DNA of 64,000 bases from the NCBI GenBank assembly GCA_963733105.1, contig CAVTCB010000018.1, positions 620,001 to 684,000 on the forward strand. The letters are read 5' to 3'. Under the pieces are notes generated by a model, which saw nothing but the letters and a program-made list of their open reading frames with translations, made no database searches and was not told the origin of the DNA. Source of the stretch: JAFAYN01 sp963733105. Lineage in GTDB: Bacteria > Gemmatimonadota > Gemmatimonadetes > Longimicrobiales > Longimicrobiaceae. Shown here in pieces: positions 1-9,500 of the stretch. A program made the translations under genes and the position numbers. How positions within the stretch are numbered: the first letter of the stretch is position 1; each line of letters begins with the position of its first letter.

Positions 1-1960
1 TGAACGTCGCCACGCCACTCGCGTTGGTCGTCACGGTGGTGGTGTCGCCCAGCGCGCCGCCGCCGGAGGCGATGGTCGCAGTGATCTCCACGCCCGACTG
101 GCTCACCGCGTTGCCGAACTCGTCCCGGAGCTGGACGACCGGCTGCCGCGGGAAGGCCGCCCCGCTCTGCACCGAGTCCGAGGGCTGCGTGGTGATGGAG
201 AGGCGCGACGCGCCGGCCGGCGTGGCGGCGGCGGTGAAGGTCACCGGCGACCCGTTCAGGGTGTCGCGGCGCGCCCTCACCGTCTGCGTGTCGGCGACGG
301 TCCCGAGCGTCCAGGTGATCGACGCGATCCCGCTCCCGTTCGTCAGCGAGATCGAATCGGAGAGCGAGCCGTTGCCGGGGTCGACCTCCCAGCGGACGGT
401 GTCACCCGGGACGCCGTTGCCGAGGGAGTCCGTCACCAGGACGCGGAGCGGCTGCGCGAGCGTCTTCCCGACCTCGCCCGTCTGGTTGTCGCCGTCGAGG
501 AGCGCGATGTCGGTCGGTTCGCCCGGAAGCGCCGTCGCGGTGATGGTCACGGTGATCCCCGCGGCCGACACCGTCAGCGAGTCCAGCCCCGGCGTCGTCC
601 CCAGCGTCCACGATCCCACCGTGGCCTCGCCCGAGGCGCTGGTGGTCTGCGTCCCGCCCGTCACGCTCCCGCTCCCCGGCGTGGGCGTGAAGGTCACCGC
701 CACGTTCGGGACTCCGTTTCCGCTCGCGTCCACCACCTGCACCTTCGGCGGGATCGGGACCGCGGTGTTCACCTTCACGCTCTGGCTGTTACCGGCGATG
801 ATCCGGATGGAGGCCGCCGCGCCGATCTGCACGCGGATCGGGCCGCTGGTCCCCTTGAGGCCGGCGTTGTCGGTGGCGGTCACGCTGTCCACGGCCCCCG
901 CCGTGGTGCTCACCGTGTAGGCCACCGTCGCCACGCCCGCCGTGTCGGTGGTGCTGGTCGGGGTGGCGAAGGAGCCGGCGGGGAGGGTCTTGCTCCAGGT
1001 CACCGTCCTCCCGGCCGTCTTCACCGCCGCGCCCAGCGAGTCCGCCAGCTGCGCCCGGATGGTGATGGTGGCGCCGGGCGCCGGGTCCGGCGTGTCCGTG
1101 GACACCAGGTACTGCCTCGGCGTGGCGGCCTTGGCGACCACGTTGATTACCGCGCCGCCGGTCACCTTGCTGTCCTTCTCGTCGATGGCGGTCACCGAGG
1201 CGAAGCCGATTCCCACCGCCGTGACGAGGCCCGTGCCGGAGACGCGGATCACCGAGGTGTCCGAGACCGCCCAGATGACCTTGCGGCTGGGGATCGGGTT
1301 CCCGGCCGGGTTGTTCACCACCGCGGTGAACTGGCGGGTCTGGCCGATGACCAGAGTCGCCGAGTCCGGGGTGACGGACACCGATTCACCCTTCACCTCG
1401 ATCGAGATGGACGCCCTCTTGGTGGTGTCCGCGGCGGCCATCGCCACGATGTCCACCGTGCCCGGCACGTGCCCGGTCACGTCGCCCGAGGCGGTGATCG
1501 ACGCCACTCCCGGCTTCGCGGAGCGCCAGATCACCGCTGCGGTGTCGTTTCCGGCCACCTTCGCCGTCAGCCGCACCGTCTCGTCGACGCGCAGCTTGAG
1601 GTGGTCGGGGCTGATGGTGACCGCTCCCGTGACCACGACCGGCTTCCCGATCGGGAACTGGGAGACGTCCTTGCCCACGATGTAGGCCAGGATGACCAGC
1701 GCGTCCAGCGCCGTCACCTCGCCATTTCCGTCCGCGTCCCCGAACGGGAGGACCCTGAATCCCTGCGGCAGGTTCTTGCCGACGACGTGCGACAGCACGG
1801 CCAGCCCGTCGAGGGCCGAGATGGAGCCGTCCCCGTTGACGTCGCCCCGCAGCACCGTTCCTCCCTCGGCCTGGGCCGCGGCGGGACGGACGCCCGCGCC
1901 TGTGAGGGAGAGAGCGAGCCCGAGCAGGGCGGGAATGGCGAACCTGGTGATGCACCGCAT
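1..1960 (-). CDS. Secreted dockerin and Ig-like repeat protein (C-terminus cut by window edge)
   Basis: I translated the minus strand from ATG at 1960 (preceded by a GGGAG-type RBS); the frame stays open to base 1, so about 653 residues are present and the C-terminus is missing. Residues 1 to about 30 form a Sec signal peptide (basic start, hydrophobic core, AAAQA end). Two dockerin-like calcium-binding repeats follow at about 37-100, with loops DVNGDGSISALD and DADGNGEVTALD. Next come two Big_2-type Ig-like domains (about 100-280) and at least four longer Big_1/invasin-like domains (about 280-653), each ending in patterns such as TTDTAGVATVAYT. A surface or extracellular scaffold role is inferred. 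The dockerin could bind the cohesin-like domains encoded just upstream (2062-2589 and 2667-4238). It is last of three co-oriented genes. No enzymatic domain is visible in the part present. Confidence 0.85.
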   Translation of the reverse strand, partial: MRCITRFAIPALLGLALSLTGAGVRPAAAQAEGGTVLRGDVNGDGSISALDGLAVLSHVVGKNLPQGFRVLPFGDADGNGEVTALDALVILAYIVGKDVSQFPIGKPVVVTGAVTISPDHLKLRVDETVRLTAKVAGNDTAAVIWRSAKPGVASITASGDVTGHVPGTVDIVAMAAADTTKRASISIEVKGESVSVTPDSATLVIGQTRQFTAVVNNPAGNPIPSRKVIWAVSDTSVIRVSGTGLVTAVGIGFASVTAIDEKDSKVTGGAVINVVAKAATPRQYLVSTDTPDPAPGATITIRAQLADSLGAAVKTAGRTVTWSKTLPAGSFATPTSTTDTAGVATVAYTVSTTAGAVDSVTATDNAGLKGTSGPIRVQIGAAASIRIIAGNSQSVKVNTAVPIPPKVQVVDASGNGVPNVAVTFTPTPGSGSVTGGTQTTSASGEATVGSWTLGTTPGLDSLTVSAAGITVTITATALPGEPTDIALLDGDNQTGEVGKTLAQPLRVLVTDSLGNGVPGDTVRWEVDPGNGSLSDSISLTNGSGIASITWTLGTVADTQTVRARRDTLNGSPVTFTAAATPAGASRLSITTQPSDSVQSGAAFPRQPVVQLRDEFGNAVSQSGVEITATIASGGGALGDTTTVTTNASGVATF

Positions 1961-1998
1961 GGTGGTCTCCCGAACGAACGGTGTTCCGAAACAGAACG

Positions 1999-2023
1999 GG
2001 GACCGCGGCTGATCCGCGGTCCC
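1999..2023 (-). terminator. Hairpin between the cohesin-like and dockerin genes
   Basis: A perfect 10-bp GC-rich stem (GGGACCGCGG paired with CCGCGGTCCC, loop CTGAT) lies in the 101-bp gap after the stop of the lipoprotein gene at 2062. Read on the minus strand it is followed by a short T-rich stretch, so it may terminate or attenuate transcription before the dockerin gene. There is no long U tract, so strength is uncertain. Confidence 0.5.
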
Positions 2024-2061
2024 GGCCTGAGGGAAGGTGAGGCTATGGGGGACTTCTACTT

Positions 2062-2589
2062 CTACTGCCGGAGGGGGACGCGGGAGAAGAGCGGCTGCTC
2101 CCGCTGGATGACCTGCGTGGTGAGGCTGTGGAAGTCCGTGGCGGCCACGATCTCCTCCATCTTCACCCCGAACGCGCTCCCCTGCACGGCCTGCTTCGCC
2201 TCGAAGTGCAGCGTCAGGACCGGGGCGTCGGGCACCCCCTCCAGCGCGGCGCCCGCGAAGCGCACCTTACCCGGGGCGATCTCGTTCCACGCGCCCATGA
2301 CCGCCTGCGGGAGATCGGCCCCCTTCAGCGTCATCGCGTTGGTGTCGTAGCTCAGCTCCCCCTGGAAGCTGGAAATGGTCGCGTCCACCTGCACCCGCCT
2401 GAGGTGCAGCTGCACGTCCGTGGTCCCGGCGTTGATCCCGGCCAGCACCACGATCGGGTGGATCCCGGGCCCGAGGCCCTCGGTCACGTCGATCTGCTCC
2501 TCCGGCGCCATGGCGTTCTCGCACCCGGCCAGCAGCCCGAGGCCCATGGCCAGCACCAGCGCGCGGCGGATTCCTTTGTTCCTGCTCAT
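2062..2589 (-). CDS. Cohesin-like lipoprotein
   Basis: A 175-residue protein starting at ATG 2589, chosen because AGAAGG lies 8 bases upstream and a lipoprotein signal follows directly; an in-frame ATG at 2631 would add 14 unconvincing residues. The signal (KGIRRALVLAMGLGLLAGC) ends in lipobox LAGC with Cys near residue 24. The mature part is a single beta-rich domain whose spacing (hydrophobic strand, SSFQGELSYDTNAMTL, then GKVRFAGAALEGV and VLTLHFEAK) resembles cohesin-type jelly-roll domains, in which a Y/F-D-x-x-x-L element is typical. Function is inferred: a lipid-anchored receptor for a dockerin partner, possibly the product of the next gene down (1-1960). Cohesin assignment is by eye; another Ig-like beta-sandwich family is the alternative. 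Confidence 0.7.
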   Translation of the reverse strand: MSRNKGIRRALVLAMGLGLLAGCENAMAPEEQIDVTEGLGPGIHPIVVLAGINAGTTDVQLHLRRVQVDATISSFQGELSYDTNAMTLKGADLPQAVMGAWNEIAPGKVRFAGAALEGVPDAPVLTLHFEAKQAVQGSAFGVKMEEIVAATDFHSLTTQVIQREQPLFSRVPLRQ

Positions 2590-2666
2590 GTCGGTACCTT
2601 CTGTGATAGCGCCGTTGTCTCCCCCGCCCACCTGCGGCCGGGGGCCCTTCCCTCCCTACCTGCGGC

Positions 2667-4238
2667 TCAGGGTGCGACCACCCGGACCCGCCCGTCCACC
2701 GTCACCGGCGCCGCGTAGGCGACGAACGCCCCGTTGCTCGGACGCGCCGTGTAGCTCAGGTCGATCACCCGCTCGGTCCCCGCCAGCGCGCCGGGCGCCA
2801 CGCGGAACACCAGCGTCACCAGCGTCAGCCGCGGGCTCCCCTGCGGCGTCGTGGCCGCCAGGGCGAAGACCACCCGGCCCGGGCCGGCCAGGTTCACGTC
2901 GGCCGCGCCCTGTACGCCGGACGTGCCGGACACGTACTGGAGCACCGCCGGGTCGAACCTCACCTCGAGCTGCACCGATCCCAGGTCTCCGTTCGCGCTC
3001 ACCCGGGACAGGTCGAGCGTCACCGGGACGCTGAAGGTCTGCCCGGCCTGCACGTCCGCGCGGATCGCCCCGCCCGGGAAGGCCGTGGAGAGGAGGCTCT
3101 GCGCCCCCAGCACGGCGAGCAGCGCCGAGTCCGCCACCACGCCGGAGCGGGCGACGATCCAGGCCTGCCCCTCGGCAGCGCCGGTCGCCGTCCCCGTGGC
3201 GCTCACCGTCGCCGCAGCGCCCGACGAGCTCCAGGTCACCGCCGCGCTCGACACCGTCCCGCCACCCGCGTTGAACGCGGTGGCCGAGAACGCGGCCGTC
3301 GCGCCGACGTCGGCCATGGCGAACGGGGGGGACACCGCGATGCGCGCCACCGGCTGCGCGACGACCGTGACCGTGGCGGTGTTCCGCCGCCCCTCCACGT
3401 CCGCCGTGATCACGGCCGTTCCCGCGGCCACCCCGGTCACCACCCCGGTCGCCGCGTCCACGCGGGCGATCCCGGCGCTGGAGCTGGACCAGGTGACGGC
3501 GCGGCCGGTCAGCACGTTCCCCGCGGCGTCGCGCGCCGTGGCGGTGAGCTGCGCCGTGCCGCCCACCGCGATCGTGGTGTCGGAGGCGACGGTCACCGAG
3601 GCGACGGGTACCGGGACCACCGTGACGTTCGCGCCCCCGCTCCGCCCCTCGGCGGTGGCGGTGATCCGCGCCGTGCCGGTCCGGACCGCCGTCACCAGCC
3701 CGGTCGCGCTCACCCGCGCGATCGCGGAGTCCGCGCTGGACCAGGTCACGGCGCGGCCGGTGAGGGTGTTCCCCGCGGCGTCGCGCGCGGTCGCGGCGAG
3801 CTGGCGGGTGGCGCCCACCACCAGCGTGGCGGTGTCGGGAGCGACGACGACCGAGGCGACGGCGACCGGCGCCACCGGGGTGACGGTGAGGGCGAAGGTG
3901 CCCGACTTCCCGTCCGTCGTGGCGGTGATGGTCACCGGGCCGGCGGAGCGGCCGGTCACCGTGCCGTCGCCGGCCACGGTGGCGACGGCTTCGGCATTGC
4001 TGGACCAGGTGAAGCTCTTCCCCGAGAGGACGCGGCCGCGGGAGTCCAGCGCCGAGGCGCTGAGCGCCACCGTCTTCCCGACCTCCACCGTCTGCGCGGA
4101 GCCGGTGACGGTCACGGATGCCACGGTGCGGGTTCCGGTCCCGTCGCCCTCGCACGCGGCGAGCGCGAAGGCCGCCGCCAGGAGCAGGGTGGGCGTCGCA
4201 AGCCGGAAACGGCTGGTGCGGAAGCGAAGCAGGCTCAC
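2667..4238 (-). CDS. Lipoprotein with four Big_2 Ig-like repeats and a C-terminal cohesin-like domain
   Basis: 523 residues from GTG 4238, chosen because it opens directly onto a lipoprotein signal (hydrophobic LLLAAAFALAAC, Cys near residue 27). The frame is open upstream to 4757, but that extension is Arg/Pro-rich and overlaps the divergent NRPS gene, so I rejected it. Four tandem Ig-like repeats of about 83 residues follow (about 30-365), each with the pattern V.VG.T..L.A.A.D..G..L.GR.VTWSS and G.A.ITA. The C-terminal 135 residues read as a cohesin-like domain (QTFSVPVTLDL, SVQLEVRFDPAVLQYVSG, LVTLVFRV). First gene of the minus-strand cell-surface group; the stalk-like Ig repeats probably hold the cohesin-like module away from the membrane. 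The weak point is the start codon, which lacks a clear RBS. Confidence 0.8.
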   Translation of the reverse strand: MSLLRFRTSRFRLATPTLLLAAAFALAACEGDGTGTRTVASVTVTGSAQTVEVGKTVALSASALDSRGRVLSGKSFTWSSNAEAVATVAGDGTVTGRSAGPVTITATTDGKSGTFALTVTPVAPVAVASVVVAPDTATLVVGATRQLAATARDAAGNTLTGRAVTWSSADSAIARVSATGLVTAVRTGTARITATAEGRSGGANVTVVPVPVASVTVASDTTIAVGGTAQLTATARDAAGNVLTGRAVTWSSSSAGIARVDAATGVVTGVAAGTAVITADVEGRRNTATVTVVAQPVARIAVSPPFAMADVGATAAFSATAFNAGGGTVSSAAVTWSSSGAAATVSATGTATGAAEGQAWIVARSGVVADSALLAVLGAQSLLSTAFPGGAIRADVQAGQTFSVPVTLDLSRVSANGDLGSVQLEVRFDPAVLQYVSGTSGVQGAADVNLAGPGRVVFALAATTPQGSPRLTLVTLVFRVAPGALAGTERVIDLSYTARPSNGAFVAYAAPVTVDGRVRVVAP

Positions 4239-4608
4239 GTTGTCAGCGGGCAAGAGTAGGAAGAACGAGACGGTCTCGGGTCCGGCTGGCAGGTACGGCC
4301 TGGATCTGAGCTGGCTGCCTGTGTCCGGGAGGAGCAGATGGAAGGTCCGGCAGTCTGATAAGATGCGGCAACGAGGGTCCCGCGTCAACTCTTTTGACAC
4401 CCGCAACCCGTGACGGCCTTTCCGGATGCGCGTCCGCGCCTCGACAAAGCCTGGAATGTCCGGCTGCGCGCGGAGCTGACGGCGGCGCTCTTCCCCGGGG
4501 GGAGCGTCACTTGACGCGGCCCCCGGCCGCGGGTGAATATTCCTGTCTTGAACCGTGCGGCGGAGGACCTCCTCCCGGAAGGGCCGCACCCGACCGACGC
4601 AGCCTCGG
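4239..4608. promoter_or_regulatory. Divergent intergenic region with a weak minus-strand promoter candidate
   Basis: 370 bp between the surface-protein group (minus) and the first NRPS gene (plus). On the minus strand TTGACG (4388-4383) is followed after 17 bp by CATCTT (4365-4360), a weak match to a vegetative promoter for the lipoprotein gene at 4238. On the plus strand TTGACA at 4394-4399 has no convincing -10 box at standard spacing. Nothing else recognisable is seen here. Confidence 0.25.
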
Positions 4609-6516
4609 ATGCAGACGAACAGCGCGACGCCCGGAGCGCCCCCGCTCCCCGCACCCCCCGGGGGGGCGGGGAGCGCGTGCGTCCACCACTTCTTCGAGGC
4701 GCAGGCGGCGCGCACGCCCGCCGCGACCGCGCTGGTGCACGGGACGGAGACGCTCACCTACGGCGAGCTCGACCTCCGCGCCGACCGGCTCGCCCGCCAC
4801 CTCCGCCGGCGGGGGGCGGGGCCCGAGGTGCGGGTGGGGATCTGCCTCCCCCGCTCGGCCGAGCTGGTGGTGGGGCTGCTCGGGATCCTGAAGTCCGGCG
4901 CCGCCTACGTCCCCCTCGACCCCGCCTACCCGCGCGAGCGCATCGAGCACACGCTACGCGACGCGGGGGCGACGCTGGTGGTCTCCCGCCGCGACCTCCT
5001 CCCGCTCCTGCAGGGGCGCGGCGAGGGCGCGGTGCTGGTGGACGCCCACGCGGAGCTCGTCGCCGCCGAGCCGGGGGAGCGCCCCGGGAGCGGCGTCGGT
5101 CCCCGGAACCTGGCGTACGTCATCTATACTTCCGGCTCCACCGGCACCCCCAAGGGCGTGCAGGTGGAGCACGGGAGCGCCGCGGCGCTCCTGCGGTGGG
5201 GCCGGGAGGTCTTCCCCGCGGAGGAGTGCGCCGGGGTGCTCTGCTCCAGCTCGGTGTGCTTCGACATGTCGGTGTTCGAGGTGTTCCACACCCTCGCCGT
5301 CGGGGGGACGCTGGTGCTGGCCGACAGCGCGCTGGAGCTTCCCCGCCTTCCCGCGCTCGACCGCGTGACGCTGCTGAGCACCGTTCCCTCGGCCGCGGCG
5401 GAGCTTCTGCGCCAGGGCGGGATCCCCGCTTCCGTCCGGGTGGTGAACCTGGGAGGCGAGGTGCTGAAGGGGTCGCTGGCGCAGGGGCTGTACGCCCTCC
5501 CCGGAGTGCAGAAGGTCTACAACCTGTACGGGCCCACCGAGGACACCACCTACTCCACCTGGTCCCTCGTGGAGCGGGGCGCCGGGCGCGAGCCCACCAT
5601 CGGCCGTCCCGTGACGGGGACGCGCCTCCACCTGCTGGATGCGGGGCTGGAGCCCGTCCCCGGCGGGTCCGCGGGCGAGGTGTACCTGTCGGGGGAGGGG
5701 CTGGCCCGCGGCTACCTGGACCGGCCGGAGGCGACCGCCGAGCGCTTCCTCCCCTGTCCGTTCCCCGGCGAGCCGGGCGCACGGATGTACCGGGTGGGAG
5801 ACCTGGGGCGCCTCCTCCCGGACGGGGAGCTGGAGTACCTGGGCCGGACCGACCACCAGGTCAAGGTGCGCGGCTTCCGCGTGGAGCCGGGCGAGGTGGC
5901 GCGCGTGCTGGAGCGGCACCCGGGCGTGCGCGAGGCGGTGGTCGTGGCGCGCGAGGGCGGGGCGGGGGAGACGCTGCTGGCGGCGTTCCTGGTTCCCGCG
6001 GGGGAAGCGCCCGCGGCCGCGGAGCTGCGCGCCTGGCTCAGGGAGCGGCTCCCGGAGCACATGGTCCCGGCCGCGTTCGTGGCGCTGGACGCCCTCCCGC
6101 TGACCCCGAACGGCAAGGTCGACCGCGCGGCGCTTCCCGCCGTCGACCTCGTGGCGTCGGCGCCGCACGTGGCTCCCCGCACCCCCACCGAGGAGCGGAT
6201 GGCGGCGATCTGGAGCGAGGTGCTGGAGCTCCCCGGGGTGGGGGTGCGGGACGACTTCTTCGAGCTGGGCGGCCACTCCCTGCGCGCGGCGCAGGTGGTG
6301 GCGCGGGTGCGCACCGTCTTCGGGGTGGAGCTGCCGGTGCGGGCGCCGTTCGACGCGCCCACGGTGGCGGCGCTGGCGGAGTGGGTGGACCGGGGCGCCC
6401 CTGCGGTGGCGCGGGACGAAAGGGAGAACGAGATGGAGACGCGGATGGAAGGGCAGCTCGAATGGCTGGAGTCCCTCTCGGAGGAGGAGGCGCTGCGCCT
6501 CCTCGGGGAGGCGTAG
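4609..6516 (+). CDS. NRPS starter module A-T
   Basis: 635 residues from ATG 4609; an in-frame ATG at 4555 would add 18 basic residues with no homology signal. The adenylation domain (about 20-515) shows LTYGELD, YTSGSTGTPKG (about 174-184), YNLYGPTEDTTYST, the MYRVGDLGRLLPDGELEYLGR region and the final NGKVDR with catalytic Lys. The carrier domain follows, with phosphopantetheine Ser in GGHSL at residue 557. There is no condensation domain, so it should load the first amino acid. The specificity code read by eye is DMFSNGLTYK, close to the Ala-type DLFNNALTYK, so Ala or another small residue is plausible. The acidic tail (LESLSEEEALRLLGEA) resembles docking tails on other NRPS genes here. Three bases separate it from the next gene, so they are co-translated. 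Confidence 0.95.
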   Translation: MQTNSATPGAPPLPAPPGGAGSACVHHFFEAQAARTPAATALVHGTETLTYGELDLRADRLARHLRRRGAGPEVRVGICLPRSAELVVGLLGILKSGAAYVPLDPAYPRERIEHTLRDAGATLVVSRRDLLPLLQGRGEGAVLVDAHAELVAAEPGERPGSGVGPRNLAYVIYTSGSTGTPKGVQVEHGSAAALLRWGREVFPAEECAGVLCSSSVCFDMSVFEVFHTLAVGGTLVLADSALELPRLPALDRVTLLSTVPSAAAELLRQGGIPASVRVVNLGGEVLKGSLAQGLYALPGVQKVYNLYGPTEDTTYSTWSLVERGAGREPTIGRPVTGTRLHLLDAGLEPVPGGSAGEVYLSGEGLARGYLDRPEATAERFLPCPFPGEPGARMYRVGDLGRLLPDGELEYLGRTDHQVKVRGFRVEPGEVARVLERHPGVREAVVVAREGGAGETLLAAFLVPAGEAPAAAELRAWLRERLPEHMVPAAFVALDALPLTPNGKVDRAALPAVDLVASAPHVAPRTPTEERMAAIWSEVLELPGVGVRDDFFELGGHSLRAAQVVARVRTVFGVELPVRAPFDAPTVAALAEWVDRGAPAVARDERENEMETRMEGQLEWLESLSEEEALRLLGEA

Positions 6517-6519
6517 CCG

Positions 6520-9500
6520 GTGTCCGAAGAGAATCCGGGGCAGGCGACGCGCCCCGCGCAGTCGCGGCGGGCGCTGCTCCAGCAGAGGCTCATGGAGCTG
6601 GCCGGCGCCGCCCCCACGCCGCAGCGGATCGAGCGCCGCGGGGACGACGGCCCGGCGCCGCTCTCCTTCGCGCAGCAGCGGCTCTGGTTCCTGGAGCAGC
6701 TGGAGCCGGGGACCCCGTTCTACAACACCTGGGCGGTCCACGAGTACCGCGGCGCCCTGGACGAGGACGCCATGGAGCGGGCCCTCCGGGAGGTGGTCCG
6801 GCGGCACGAGACGCTCCGCACGCGCTTCGTGGCGGCGGGGGTGGAGCCGGTCCAGGTGGCGGGAGGGTGGGAGGGATTCCGCCTCCCCCGCGCCGACCTG
6901 CGGGGAATCGCGGACGCCGGGCGGGAAGGGGAGGTCCGGCGCGCCGTCTCGCGGCTGGTGCGCGCCCCTCTCGACCTGGAGGCGGGCCCACCGCTGCGCG
7001 CCGCCCTGCTGCGCTCCGGGGAGGGGGAGTGGGTCCTCGCGCTGGTCATCCACCACGCCGTGAGCGACGGGTGGTCGTTCGGGATCCTGTTCCGGGAGCT
7101 GTTCGCGCTCTACACGGCCTTCGCCGGAGGGCTCCCGTCGCCCCTCCCGGAGCTCGCCATCCAGTACGCCGACTTCGCCGTCTGGCAGCGGGAGCACCTG
7201 GCCGGCGAGCGGCTGGAGGAGCAGCTCGCCTACTGGCGCGGGGAGCTGGAGGGAGCCCCGGAGGTGCTGGATCTCCCCGCCGACCGCCCGCGCCCCCCGG
7301 TTCCCAGCCGCCGCGGCGGGCGCCACGTCTTCCGCCTTCCGCCCGAGCTGGCGGAGCGGCTGCGCGCGGTCGCGCAGGAGGAGCGCGCGACGCTGTTCAT
7401 GGTGCTCCTGTCGGGCTTCCAGGTGCTCCTGTCGCGGTACTCCGGGCAGGAGGACGTGGTGGTGGGCACCCCCATCGCCAACCGGAACCGGCGGGAGGTC
7501 GAGGAGCTGATCGGGTTCTTCGTCAACACCCTCGCCCTGCGCGCCGACCTCGCGGGCGATCCGACGTTCCGCGAGCTGCTGGCCCAGACGCGCCGCCGCA
7601 CCCTCTCCGCGTACCAGCACCAGGACCTCCCCTTCGAGCGGCTGGTGGAGGAGCTGGCGCCGGAGCGCACCCTCAGCCACGCCCCGCTCTTCCAGGTCCT
7701 CTTCGCCCTCCAGAACACCGCCGCCTCCCCGGCCGCGGAGCTCCCGGGGGTGCGCGTCCGGCCGCGCGAGGCGCACAGCGGGATCGCCAAGTTCGACCTG
7801 TCGCTCAGCATGGAGGAATACTCCGGCGGCGTGGCGGGGTCGCTGGAGTACGCGCTCGACCTCTTCGACCCGGCGACGGCGGAGCGGATCGGCCGCCACC
7901 TCGTCACGCTCCTGGAAGCCGTCGCGGCCGATCCCGGCCGCCGGATCTCCGCGCTCCCGATGCTGGCTCCCGACGAGACCCGGCGGCTGGTGGAGGAGTG
8001 GAGCGCGGCGGAGACGGGGCCGGTCCCCTCGGACCGCTGCGTGCACGAGCTGTTCGCGGAGCAGGCCGCGCGCACGCCGGACGCCGTGGCCCTGGTCCAC
8101 GGCGAGGCGACCCTCACCTACGCCGAGCTGGACCGCCGCTCGGACGCCCTGGCACGCGCGCTGGCCGCGCGCGGCGTGGGCCCCGAGGTGCGGGTGGGGG
8201 TGTGCGTGGAGCGCTCGCCGGAACTGGTGGTGGGGCTGCTGGGCGTCCTCAAGGCGGGCGGCGCGTACGTGCCGCTGGACCCCGGCTATCCCGCGGAGCG
8301 GCTGGCGTACATGCTGGAGGACGCGGGGGTGCCGGTGCTGCTGGCGCAGGAGCGTCTGCTGGAGCGGCTCCCGGAGTTCGGGGGGGAGGTCGTGCTGCTG
8401 GACGGGGAGGAGCCGGGGGAGGAGGAGCGTCCCGCGCCGGGAGCGCGCGTCACCCCCGAGAACCTCTGCTACGTGATCTACACGTCGGGCTCCACGGGGC
8501 GGCCGAAGGGGACGGAGGTTCCGCACCGTGCGATCCCGGGGTTCTTCTGGGAGGTGGAGTACGCGCGCTTCGACGAGCGGACGGTGCTGCTGCAGCACTC
8601 CTCGACGTCGTGGGACGCGCTGACGCTGGAGCTGTGGCCGGCGCTGCTGAAGGGGGGGAGGTGCGTGCTGTACCCGGGGCAGAGCTCGGACGCGGAGGGG
8701 CTGGCGGAGCAGGTGCGCAGGCACGGGGTGACGGCGACGTGGATCAGCTCGGCGTACTTCAACTCGATCGTCGACGGTACGCCGGAGGTGCTCTCCGGGC
8801 TGGAGACGGTGATGATCGGGGGGGAGGCGGTGAGCCCGGGGCACGTGAAGCGGGCGCAGGAGCTGTACCCGGGGCTGCGGATCGTCAACGGGTACGGGCC
8901 GAGCGAGTGCACGGTGTTCACGAGCTGCTACGTGGTGCCGGGGGAGTGGGACGGGGCGACGATCCCGATCGGGAAGCCGGTGGGGGACCGTCGGGTGCAC
9001 GTGCTGGACGGGAGCCTGGGGCCGGTGCCGGTGGGGGTGCCGGGGGAGCTGTACGTGGGGGGGGCGGCGGTGGCGCGGGGGTACCTGGGGCGTGCGGAGC
9101 TGACGGCGGAGCGCTTCGTGCCGGACCCGTTCGGGGGGGAGGCGGGGGCGCGGCTGTACCGGTCGGGAGACCGGGTGAGGTGGCGTGCGGAGGGGGTGCT
9201 GGAGTTCGTGGGGCGGACCGACTTCCAGGTCAAGATCCGCGGCTTCCGCGTGGAGCCGGCCGAGGTGGAGGGCGTGCTCGCCGGCCATCCCGGCGTGCGC
9301 GAGGCCGCGGTCGTACCCTGGACGGACGGGTCCGGCGACACCGGCCTGGTCGCGTACCTGGCGCTGGAGCCCGGGACCGGGGCCCCCGAGGTGCGGGGCT
9401 GGCTGCGGGACCGGCTCCCGGCGTACATGGTACCCGCCTGGCTCGTGGCGCTGGACGCGCTCCCGCTCACCGCGCACGGCAAGCTGGACCGCCGCGCCCT

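Noticed and set aside
24..920. Plus-strand open frames 24-920 and 942-1685
   Set aside because: Antisense to the Ig-like/dockerin gene, whose own frame is open through the window edge and shows signal peptide and domain repeats.
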